Origin: an uncultured Selenomonas sp. | Lineage (GTDB): Bacteria > Bacillota > Negativicutes > Selenomonadales > Selenomonadaceae | Direction: 5' to 3' | Assembly: GCA_945494195.1 (NCBI GenBank) | Contig: CALYVJ010000132.1 | Span: 1 to 5,866 of the forward strand | DNA: 5,866 nucleotides | Shown here: positions 1-5,442 of the stretch, piece after piece | Layout: the number at the start of each line of letters is the position of its first letter | Numbering within the stretch: the stretch's first letter is position 1 | Notes under the pieces: model-generated | The model's input: only the letters and a program-made list of their open reading frames with translations | Told to the model about the DNA's origin: nothing | The model's database searches: none | Translations under genes and position numbers: made by a program

Positions 1-3
1 TTG

Positions 4-147
4 CTGCGCCCTCGGAGGGGGTAGCCCCGCGAAACTTGCCACAGACTCAGCCGCCCCTAGCGGTGGCGAAGAGTTGCTTCGAATGAGATTCGTGCAACCT
101 ACAAACTGCAAGCTATGAAATCTTATAGAGACCCCTTTGGTGGGCAG
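4..147 (+). other. Unidentified structured element: candidate non-coding RNA or dispersed palindromic repeat
   Basis: Seen directly: bases 4-22 pair with 131-147 in an almost continuous stem of about 16 pairs with small bulges, including GGGGT (18-22) against ACCCC (131-135). Inside it are three further hairpins: 35-42 with 63-71 (one bulged G), 73-84 with 88-98 (GTTGC and CGAAT arms, GAG loop), and 113-118 with 123-128. No convincing coding frame crosses the segment, although two forward frames stay open for its first 85 to 115 bases. It has no U-tract at its 3' end. I do not recognise it as tmRNA, RNase P RNA, 6S, SRP RNA or a common riboswitch. The G/C-rich first 70 bases also have the look of an intergenic dispersed repeat, and it may extend beyond the window's left edge. 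The fold is what is supported; the function is unknown. Confidence 0.4.
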
Positions 148-151
148 GAAT

Positions 152-180
152 TTGACGAAATCGTGTAGAACGTGTATTAT
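152..180 (+). promoter_or_regulatory. Sigma-70 promoter for the 139-residue membrane protein
   Basis: TTGACG (152-157) and TATTAT (175-180) are separated by exactly 17 bases, each matching the consensus hexamer at 5 of 6 positions. Transcription would start near 187, giving a leader of about 58 nt before the ATG at 245. The promoter begins five bases after the structured element at 4-147, so that element would not be part of this transcript unless there is a second promoter upstream. The -35 region shares the ten bases TTGACGAAAT with the leftward promoter at 2597-2625. Confidence 0.65.
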
Positions 181-244
181 GATAACTTAGAAAAGGATTA
201 GAAAAAAATGGAAGGAATCGTGATGTCTTACAAGGGGAGTTGCT

Positions 245-664
245 ATGAAAGAGGAAAAGGATCGGAGGCGCTATACGACAAAAGAGAGTCTCTTTATCCT
301 AACGGTGGCGTTTCTGTTTCTTGTGACGGTGACGGCTGTAGGTGTATCACAGTTTCCTGTGGGAAGAGAACTGATGGTATCGCAGCATGTAACGGCGACG
401 GCCTCGTATGATGGCCCTCGGATTGTGGGAGGCGTTGTGCCGGGGGGAATAGTGCGAACTGAGGAAAAGTCCGGGGAGGATAAAGGAAACGACCCGATAT
501 TCTTGAGCTGGGAATTTATCAATGGACTATTTGCCATTATCATCGTGCTGGAGTTTGTCATTTTTCCCATTCTGTTTTGGATGTGGTTCAGTCCGGGAAG
601 TGGCGAATGGGATGAAAACGAAGAGGAGGATTCCGAAGGGGAATCTTTACCGGATAAAAAATAG
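245..664 (+). CDS. Small membrane protein with two predicted helices and an acidic tail, function unknown
   Basis: A 139-residue protein that I do not recognise. The ATG at 245 is chosen because AAGGGGAG (232-239) sits five bases upstream. Residues 1-14 are short and charged (RRR at 7-9). A first hydrophobic helix spans about 15-37 and a second about 92-114. Between them lies a roughly 55-residue soluble stretch rich in Gly, Val, Ser and Thr. The C-terminal tail, about 121-137, is strongly acidic (runs of Glu and Asp). By the positive-inside rule both ends are likely cytoplasmic, with the middle loop on the outer face of the inner membrane; this is inference. The first helix could instead act as an uncleaved signal anchor. 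The gene has its own near-consensus promoter and its stop codon lies inside the bidirectional terminator, so it is probably monocistronic. An out-of-frame ATG at 208 with AAAAGGA upstream opens a 67-codon overlapping frame of unnatural composition, which I take to be a shadow. Confidence 0.65.
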   Translation: MKEEKDRRRYTTKESLFILTVAFLFLVTVTAVGVSQFPVGRELMVSQHVTATASYDGPRIVGGVVPGGIVRTEEKSGEDKGNDPIFLSWEFINGLFAIIIVLEFVIFPILFWMWFSPGSGEWDENEEEDSEGESLPDKK

Positions 665-699
665 ACCTTGTGGATTTTGGTATCCATAAGGTCTATTTT
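658..699. terminator. Bidirectional intrinsic terminator between convergent genes
   Basis: Arms 658-675 and 682-699 form an 18-pair stem with one G-T pair and a six-base loop (TTTGGT). The stem ends in AAAA on the left and TTTT on the right, so it gives a U-tract on both strands. It serves the rightward gene, whose TAG stop (662-664) lies within the left arm, and the leftward gene, whose stop is at 709-711. Confidence 0.9.
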
Positions 700-708
700 C
701 ATTTGGCA

Positions 709-2544
709 TTATTTTTCTTCGGTGCCGGCAGGGTCTTCCAGCAAGGGATGCTGTCCGAGCATTGTCGTCAGATTGTTGCGGTGGAAGCCGTAGGAGAAGC
801 TGGCGAAATCCTGCTCGGGATTGTAGCGGGCCGACGGTGCATTTAGCAGACCGCAAATCATATCGTAGAGCATGTCATTGGTGAAGTAGCGGCTCTGATG
901 CATGCGAAGGGCGTTGGTATGGCTGGGCATGACCTGCTGATAGGAAGGCGAAAGGTACGTCCACATGGGGATGCGCACCATGTCGAAACTGAATACATCC
1001 GGGTTGTGGGAAATTTCAATGTTTTCGCCATGGTCGGAGAAGTATACCATCGCCTGCAGGTTCAAGTTCTTCTGAGCATAGTCGAAAATCTGTGAAAGAA
1101 TATAGTCGGTATAGAGAATGCTGTTTGCGTAGGACTGAACAGAAGAAACGGTAGAATCGCCTTCGGCGGTTTCAAACTTATTGAACTCACTGGGGTAGCG
1201 GTTGTTGTAGTAAATATGGCTGCCCATGATATGGAGGACAATGAAGTTGTTTTTTGACGGGTCAACCTGGGTCAAATACTGCAGTAGGGCTTCGTCGTAT
1301 TTGTCCGAGAAGTTATAGGAGTCATCGGTCCATTCTGCGTGGTCGGCTGTCTTAGCCACCAGGGTGATGGCGCTGTCGTACTGGCCATAGCGTCCCTGAT
1401 TGCTGAACCACCAGGTTTCATACCCGGCTTTCTTAGCCACATCGACGATAGAGGCGGAGTCGAAGAACTCCTTGCCGTTGTACTGGCTTTGTTCCGTCAG
1501 GGCCCGCTGCAGTACCGGAACCGTCTGGGACCAAGAGGAGTAGACGTTGTCGAATTTCAGGAAGTTCGACGAATCGTTAGCGAATTTATCGCTGAGCCAT
1601 GGCGTATCCTCATAGGGGAACGATGGTGTATAGGCCTTCATATAGTTGCGGGAGGCCGATTCACCAATGACTACGATGACAGTACCCGGCAGTTTCGTGG
1701 GCAGGGTCATATTCCGGTCAATCATCAGACTGTTTAACCGTTCGTTATGGCCGACGCTGTATTCCTGGGTTTGGTCTACATAGGAAATGACATCGTTCCA
1801 AAGGTCGGCAGCGGAAGTCTGCGGCAGATACCAGCCTTCAGCGGCAATCATGGCGATAGTAAGGAAAGACAAGGTTCCCATGCGTCCAGCTGTGGTATCC
1901 TCGGCCAGCGTGCGGCGGCCAAATTCCTGGTGGCAGTGATAGCAGCCATAAAGGAACAGGGCAAAGCCGGTAAAAATGAGGAGCGTCGGCAGCAGGCCAA
2001 GATTTGACTGAATGAAGTCAATGCTTTCCCGATAGTTAGTCAAATACAGCGCCATAAGAGATGCAGGGGAAAGGCAATGCCAAAAGAGGCAGTAGTAAGT
2101 CACCTGGATAAAGGGAATGACAAGGCAGAGAAAATTCAGCACGGACATAACAGCCGCGGTGATTTTTTCATATCCCAGCCGGAACAATGCCCCCTCCAAA
2201 GCCATGAGGAGAACAAAGCCAGCGGTACCGACCACAAAGTCAAAACAGATTTTTGACTGGTACCAAACGGAATGGTAGGTCCACTGGTAAAGCAAGGGAA
2301 AGGTGATACACCAGGTCACACCGGTCAGCAGGTTTGGCAGGGCAGCTTTGCTGAAGATACTGACTCTGGTGCCGTATTGTACGAGGACTAGGGCGGCAAG
2401 TATCGGAATTAGGATGGGCATAAAGTATTTGGCACCCATATCCTGGCCGAAGTCAATATAGGCTGCAATCAAGCAGACAAAATAGGCGGCAGCAGCCGCA
2501 AACCAGCGGATAAATCTGTCCTGGTTTATCGTAGTATGTTTCAT
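709..2544 (-). CDS. Phosphoethanolamine transferase-like membrane protein (sulfatase/alkaline phosphatase fold)
   Basis: A 611-residue inner-membrane enzyme of the EptA/CptA/OpgE group. These transfer phosphoethanolamine from phosphatidylethanolamine to lipid A, core sugars or other envelope glycans on the periplasmic side; the acceptor here cannot be told. Residues 1 to about 240 carry some five to seven hydrophobic helices (clearest near 12-31, 41-57, 101-121, 128-150 and 183-201). The catalytic domain follows. It shows IGES (293-296, with E295 in the metal-ligand position), NVYSSWSQT (333-341, the nucleophile region, T341 or S339), AGYETWWFSNQG (373-384), LHIMGSH (437-443), and SDHGEN (503-508, with D504 and H505 as metal ligands); H513 may be the second zinc-site histidine. 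It is somewhat longer than typical EptA (about 540). The start at 2544 has GAAGGAAG on the coding strand about 11 bases upstream (2556-2563). It is probably a single-gene transcript from the promoter at 2597-2625, ending at 658-699. Such genes often respond to envelope stress or cationic peptides, but nothing here proves that. Confidence 0.87.
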   Translation of the reverse strand: MKHTTINQDRFIRWFAAAAAYFVCLIAAYIDFGQDMGAKYFMPILIPILAALVLVQYGTRVSIFSKAALPNLLTGVTWCITFPLLYQWTYHSVWYQSKICFDFVVGTAGFVLLMALEGALFRLGYEKITAAVMSVLNFLCLVIPFIQVTYYCLFWHCLSPASLMALYLTNYRESIDFIQSNLGLLPTLLIFTGFALFLYGCYHCHQEFGRRTLAEDTTAGRMGTLSFLTIAMIAAEGWYLPQTSAADLWNDVISYVDQTQEYSVGHNERLNSLMIDRNMTLPTKLPGTVIVVIGESASRNYMKAYTPSFPYEDTPWLSDKFANDSSNFLKFDNVYSSWSQTVPVLQRALTEQSQYNGKEFFDSASIVDVAKKAGYETWWFSNQGRYGQYDSAITLVAKTADHAEWTDDSYNFSDKYDEALLQYLTQVDPSKNNFIVLHIMGSHIYYNNRYPSEFNKFETAEGDSTVSSVQSYANSILYTDYILSQIFDYAQKNLNLQAMVYFSDHGENIEISHNPDVFSFDMVRIPMWTYLSPSYQQVMPSHTNALRMHQSRYFTNDMLYDMICGLLNAPSARYNPEQDFASFSYGFHRNNLTTMLGQHPLLEDPAGTEEK

Positions 2545-2596
2545 AGCTTGGTCTTCTTCCTTCTACTATATTAATAAAAAGTAAAAACTAATGATA

Positions 2597-2625
2597 ATTC
2601 TACATGAAATAGAGTATTTCGTCAA
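2597..2625 (-). promoter_or_regulatory. Leftward sigma-70 promoter of the phosphoethanolamine transferase-like gene
   Basis: Read on the minus strand, TTGACG (2625-2620) and TAGAAT (2602-2597) are 17 bases apart, each 5 of 6 to consensus. The predicted start near 2590 leaves a leader of about 45 nt. The -35 hexamer lies inside the left arm of the inverted repeat at 2619-2672. Confidence 0.7.
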
Positions 2626-2672
2626 TTTGGCCTTTTCTTGACCTTTGAATGGGGAGTAAGTAAAATTGACGA
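2619..2672. repeat. Perfect 10-bp inverted repeat flanking the divergent promoters, possible operator
   Basis: TCGTCAATTT (2619-2628) and AAATTGACGA (2663-2672) are exact reverse complements, 34 bases apart. The left arm contains the -35 box of the leftward promoter. The right arm also contains TTGACG, but no acceptable -10 lies 16-18 bases downstream, so it is not simply a second -35. It overlaps the -10 and start region of the rightward promoter at 2638-2666. A 9-of-10 copy (AATTTGACGA, 149-158) lies at the -35 of the first gene's promoter. Either this is a binding site for a shared regulator or chance similarity of -35 regions. Confidence 0.4.
2638..2666 (+). promoter_or_regulatory. Rightward sigma-70 promoter driving a short terminated transcript
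   Basis: TTGACC (2638-2643) and TAAAAT (2661-2666) are 17 bases apart, each 5 of 6 to consensus. Transcription would begin near 2673. It is divergent from the promoter at 2597-2625, with only 12 bases between the two -35 boxes. The first good terminator downstream is at 2781-2818, well before nrdD. Confidence 0.6.
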
Positions 2673-2818
2673 TAGAAAGAGCAAAGTGATGCCAAGGAAC
2701 TTTATGGATTGCTGTATAAGCTGATGGCTTTTTGGGAAAATCTCAACAGCGAGGAAAATAAAAATAAAAAATACCGATTGGAGCAGGAGCAGCAGCAGCA
2801 GGGGCTCCTGCTCTTTTT
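2673..2818 (+). ncRNA. Candidate small RNA or attenuated leader of about 146 nt
   Basis: Defined by the promoter at 2638-2666 and the intrinsic terminator at 2781-2818; no known family is recognised. It could act as an independent small RNA or as an attenuator upstream of nrdD if read-through occurs. The segment is A-rich before the terminator. One frame is open from 2676 to the TGA at 2895-2897. It could start at TTG 2709 (AAGGA at 2694-2698, ten bases upstream) and would give 62 residues. Its first part reads like plausible helical protein (LLYKLMAFWENLNSEENK), but the later part runs through the terminator stem and the nrdD promoter, so I do not call it a gene. A second tiny ORF, ATG 2689 to TGA 2724 (11 codons), has no clear ribosome binding site. 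Confidence 0.35.
2781..2818 (+). terminator. Intrinsic terminator upstream of nrdD
   Basis: GAGCAGGAGC (2781-2790) pairs perfectly with GCTCCTGCTC (2804-2813) around a 13-base loop made largely of AGC repeats, followed by TTTTT (2814-2818). ATACC (2771-2775) and GGTAT (2819-2823) could extend the stem. It should insulate nrdD from transcription starting near 2673. Confidence 0.85.
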
Positions 2819-2854
2819 GGTATCATTTATGACCGGATTTGGGAGATTTGGTCA

Positions 2855-2883
2855 TTGCCATCTGAGAGGTTCTTTGGTACAAT
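2855..2883 (+). promoter_or_regulatory. nrdD promoter
   Basis: TTGCCA (2855-2860) and TACAAT (2878-2883) lie 17 bases apart, each 5 of 6 to the sigma-70 consensus. A start near 2890 gives a leader of about 80 nt. The -10 box overlaps the first NrdR-like site, which is the arrangement expected for repression. Confidence 0.65.
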
Positions 2884-2925
2884 ATATACCGTTATGACAA
2901 TATTAAACCACAATATATAGGGGAG
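2879..2925 (+). promoter_or_regulatory. Pair of NrdR-box-like sites in front of nrdD
   Basis: The ten bases ACAATATATA occur twice, at 2879-2888 and 2910-2919. Their starts are 31 bp apart, so two 16-bp boxes (2879-2894 and 2910-2925) are separated by 15 bp. NrdR, the ATP/dATP-sensing repressor of ribonucleotide reductase genes, binds paired 16-bp boxes (roughly ACACWATATMTWGTGT) spaced about three helical turns apart. The left halves fit well; in box 1 the right half retains GT (2891-2892), while box 2 is poor on its right side. The first box overlaps the -10 and the second lies just past the predicted start. The match to the motif and spacing is seen; regulation by NrdR is inferred. Confidence 0.65.
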
Positions 2926-2930
2926 GCGTC

Positions 2931-2967
2931 AAGGAATACCGCATATATGGGAGCGGTATCCGAGTAG
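2931..2967 (+). promoter_or_regulatory. nrdD leader: hairpin and in-frame six-codon upstream ORF
   Basis: Bases 2933-2942 (GGAATACCGC) pair with 2953-2961 (GCGGTATCC) with one bulged A, leaving a ten-base loop. The loop contains ATG 2947-2949, which opens a six-codon frame (MGAVSE) ending at TAG 2965-2967. It is in the same frame as nrdD, one codon before the nrdD ATG. AAGGA (2931-2935) is 11 bases upstream of the small ATG. The nrdD ATG itself has no proper Shine-Dalgarno sequence: the nearest candidates are a weak GAG (2962-2964), GGGAG (2949-2953, 17 bases away) and the strong GGGGAGG (2920-2926), 44 bases away across the hairpin. Start-stop coupling, or the hairpin bringing the distant ribosome site closer, are both possible. 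Confidence 0.45.
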
Positions 2968-2970
2968 TCT

Positions 2971-5229
2971 ATGAACTTAAAAACAGTTACGAAACGTTCT
3001 GGCCATACCGTGGCCTATAATCGTGAAAAGATTTTCAATGCCATTGCTGGTGCCAACGTGGATGGTGGCAATAAAATGACCGACAAGGATATCGATGAGG
3101 TAACCAGTCAGGTCGAATGGGATATCCAGGACCGCGAAAATGTCAGCGTGGAGGAAATCCAGGACATCGTTGAGCAGGAGCTCATGAAATACGATTTCTA
3201 TGATGTGGCGAAAAAGTATATCACCTATCGCCAGAAGCATGCGGAGCGCCGTGCCGCGCAGAAGCATCTGATGAATTCCTATCGGGATATTTTCTTTGCC
3301 GATTCGGTGGATGTTGACCTCAAGCGCGATAACGCGAATATCAACACCGATGCCTCCATGGGTATCATGCTGAAACTCGGTGCGGAGGGTTCGAAGCACT
3401 TTGTGGACAACTATGTGCTGACGGATGAATTCCGTGAGGCAGACAAAGAGAACTGGATTCACATCCATGATAAGGATTTCTCCCTTATTACCTTTAACTG
3501 CTGTCAGATTGATCTGTTGAAGCTGTTCCATGGCGGTTTTTCCACGGGCCATGGTTTCCTGCGTGAGCCAAACTCCATCCGTGCTTATGCCAGCCTGGCC
3601 TGCATCGCGATTCAGAGCAACCAGAACGACATGTTCGGCGGCCAGTCCATCAATGCCTTTGACTATGCTATGGCCGAAGGCGTCCGCAAGTCCTTCCGCA
3701 AAGCAGTGATTGACGAGGCTTACAAAGCTCTGCGCTATCAGCTGGCCCAGGATTTCGGCAGCGAAGAGGAGTTCAAACAGGAATTCAAAAAGGTGATGGC
3801 CTTTGATTCCTGCCGCTATACGGAAACCATGGAGGATAAGGGAGCACAGCGTTCCATTGCCGCCATCAAGACGGCAGTGACAACCCTGCTGGCAGAAGTC
3901 TATCACGAAGAACTGGCAGACCTTGACCGAATCGTTTCGGTCATCTATCAGCTGGCCTGCGAAGATGTGGTGGAAGAGACGCATCAGGCCATGGAGGCAC
4001 TCATCCACAACTTCAATACCCTGCACAGCCGTGCCGGTGCCCAGGTTCCCTTCAGCTCCATTAACTACGGTATGGATACGTCGCCGGAAGGCCGTCTGGC
4101 TGTTCGGGAAGTGTTAAATGCCATCTGGTCGGGACTGGGCAATGGCGAAACGCCGATATTCCCCATTTCGGTATTCCAGCTCAAGGCTGGTGTCAACTAC
4201 AATCCGGAAGACCCGAACTATGACCTGTTCCTGCAGGCCTGCAAGACCAGTGCTAAGCGCCTGTTCCCGAACTTCGTCAACATCGATGCGCCGTACAATC
4301 TGCAGTATTACAAACCAGGGGATTACAACAGCGTGGTGGCAACGATGGGGTGCCGCACCCGCGTTATGAGCAACATCAATGGCCCGGAGGAATCCGGCAG
4401 CCGTGGTAACTTTGCCTTCACGACCATCAACCTGCCGAAGCTGGCCTTGGAGTCGAAGGGCGACATGGATAAATTCTGGCAGCTGTTTGACAAATATATC
4501 CAGATAAGCCATGATTATCTGTTGGAGCGCCTGCATGTCATCGAGCAGAAACACGTCTATAACTACCCGTTCCTCATGGGCCAGGGGGTTTGGATGGATA
4601 GCGACAAATTGTCCGATGATGACAGCATCAAGGATGTTCTTAAGCATGCGTCCTATTCCATTGGTTTCTGCGGCCTGGCCGAGTGCCTTAAAGCACTTAC
4701 GGGCAAGCATCACGGCGAAAGTGCTGAGGCGCAGGAACTGGGTCTTAAGATTGTCGGGCACCTGCGGGCGGCAACGGATAAATATACGGAAGATGAGCAT
4801 ATGAACTGGTCGACGTTTGGCACGCCGGCAGAATCAACGGCAGGCCAGTTCCAGCGCAGCAACCGCAAGAAATACGGCGTCATCGAGGGCGTTACGGACC
4901 GCGACTACATGACGAACTCCAGTCATGTCCCGGTATACTATCCGATAAAAGCCATCGATAAAATCCGCATTGAGGCACCGTACCACGCCCTTGAAAATGC
5001 TGGACATATTGCCTACATCGAGATGGATGGCGACCCGACCAAAAACGTCAAAGCATTCGAGAATGTAGTCCGTGCTATGCACGACGCCGATATGGGTTAC
5101 TTCTCCATCAACCATCCGGTTGACCGTGACCCAGTCTGCGGCTACACCGGCATCATCGAAAACGAATGCCCGCATTGCCATCGTAAAGAAGTCGGCACGG
5201 GCCGCTTCACGATAAAACGCATGAAGTAA
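2971..5229 (+). CDS. nrdD: Anaerobic ribonucleoside-triphosphate reductase (class III), apparently lacking the glycyl-radical C-terminus
   Basis: A 752-residue cytoplasmic enzyme. NrdD reduces ribonucleoside triphosphates to deoxy forms in anaerobes, using a glycyl radical installed by the radical-SAM activase NrdG. Residues 3-95 form the ATP-cone allosteric domain (KRSGHTVAYNREKI). The catalytic body shows the first conserved cysteine region NCCQID (176-181), GGFSTGHGFLREPNSI (188-203), SNQNDMFGGQSI (216-227), the thiyl-radical cysteine C461 in MGCRTR (459-464), RGNFAFTTINLPKLAL (478-493), and TPAESTAGQF (618-627). The zinc motif is VCGYTG (722-727) plus CPHCHRK (733-739): three cysteines (C723, C733, C736), with Asp720 where E. 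coli NrdD has the first cysteine. The protein ends at IKRMK, exactly where related enzymes continue into the CGYLG or TGYLVG radical motif, and no frame downstream encodes it. ATG 2971 is forced because TAG 2965-2967 is in frame just upstream. Probable NrdR control; no nrdG follows. It may be an inactive truncated copy or need a partner in trans. Confidence 0.95.
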   Translation: MNLKTVTKRSGHTVAYNREKIFNAIAGANVDGGNKMTDKDIDEVTSQVEWDIQDRENVSVEEIQDIVEQELMKYDFYDVAKKYITYRQKHAERRAAQKHLMNSYRDIFFADSVDVDLKRDNANINTDASMGIMLKLGAEGSKHFVDNYVLTDEFREADKENWIHIHDKDFSLITFNCCQIDLLKLFHGGFSTGHGFLREPNSIRAYASLACIAIQSNQNDMFGGQSINAFDYAMAEGVRKSFRKAVIDEAYKALRYQLAQDFGSEEEFKQEFKKVMAFDSCRYTETMEDKGAQRSIAAIKTAVTTLLAEVYHEELADLDRIVSVIYQLACEDVVEETHQAMEALIHNFNTLHSRAGAQVPFSSINYGMDTSPEGRLAVREVLNAIWSGLGNGETPIFPISVFQLKAGVNYNPEDPNYDLFLQACKTSAKRLFPNFVNIDAPYNLQYYKPGDYNSVVATMGCRTRVMSNINGPEESGSRGNFAFTTINLPKLALESKGDMDKFWQLFDKYIQISHDYLLERLHVIEQKHVYNYPFLMGQGVWMDSDKLSDDDSIKDVLKHASYSIGFCGLAECLKALTGKHHGESAEAQELGLKIVGHLRAATDKYTEDEHMNWSTFGTPAESTAGQFQRSNRKKYGVIEGVTDRDYMTNSSHVPVYYPIKAIDKIRIEAPYHALENAGHIAYIEMDGDPTKNVKAFENVVRAMHDADMGYFSINHPVDRDPVCGYTGIIENECPHCHRKEVGTGRFTIKRMK

Positions 5230-5257
5230 ATAGAAAAGCTTCTTATGAGCATAAAAC

Positions 5258-5306
5258 CTCCCCCTATGAGTGACGGTGAAAACTGTCATCATAGGGGGAG
5301 TTTTTT
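5258..5306 (+). terminator. Strong intrinsic terminator after nrdD
   Basis: CTCCCCCTATGA (5258-5269) pairs perfectly with TCATAGGGGGAG (5289-5300). Above one bulged G, seven more pairs (5271-5277 with 5282-5288) close a GAAA tetraloop (5278-5281), and TTTTTT follows (5301-5306). It lies 28 bases past the nrdD stop, so nrdD ends its own transcript here and is not co-transcribed with anything downstream. AAAA at 5253-5256 may give weak termination in the other direction. Confidence 0.93.
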
Positions 5307-5442
5307 ACGTCCGCTTGATCACCTGGGAGTAGTGGCTATTTTATCAAAACTTTGTTCGCATTTTTTGAGAAATTTACAATGTTTTTGTCGAATTATGAAA
5401 ATATAACATAAATTTTGCGAATGTAGGGAAGGTAGCGTCGAT

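Noticed and set aside
208..411. 67-codon ORF starting 37 bases before the membrane protein gene
   Set aside because: It overlaps the better gene out of frame, its composition (many Cys, Gly and Ser) looks like a shadow, and the ATG at 245 has the stronger ribosome binding site.
1339..1737. 132-codon ORF on the plus strand inside the transferase gene
   Set aside because: It is opposite the conserved catalytic motifs of the minus-strand gene and has no ribosome binding site of note.
2786..2803. AGC triplet run that might be a microsatellite
   Set aside because: It is only about four units and is better explained as the loop and part of the arm of the terminator.
2709..2897. 62-codon ORF with a TTG start upstream of nrdD
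   Set aside because: It runs through an intrinsic terminator stem and the nrdD promoter; only its first part looks protein-like.
2977..4026. 349-codon ORF antisense to nrdD
   Set aside because: It lies entirely within the well-supported nrdD coding region and shows no recognisable domain.
4114..4800. 228-codon ORF antisense to nrdD
   Set aside because: It is a mirror of the strongly conserved nrdD catalytic region with no independent signals.
5385..5413. Possible promoter (TTGTCG, 17 bases, ATAAAT) before the haemagglutinin remnant
   Set aside because: Both boxes are weak and the region is so AT-rich that several equally poor alternatives exist.
5355..5421. Inverted TTCGCA (5355-5360) and TGCGAA (5416-5421) flanking an AT-rich stretch
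   Set aside because: Only six bases match and the flanks do not extend the pairing; chance is likely.
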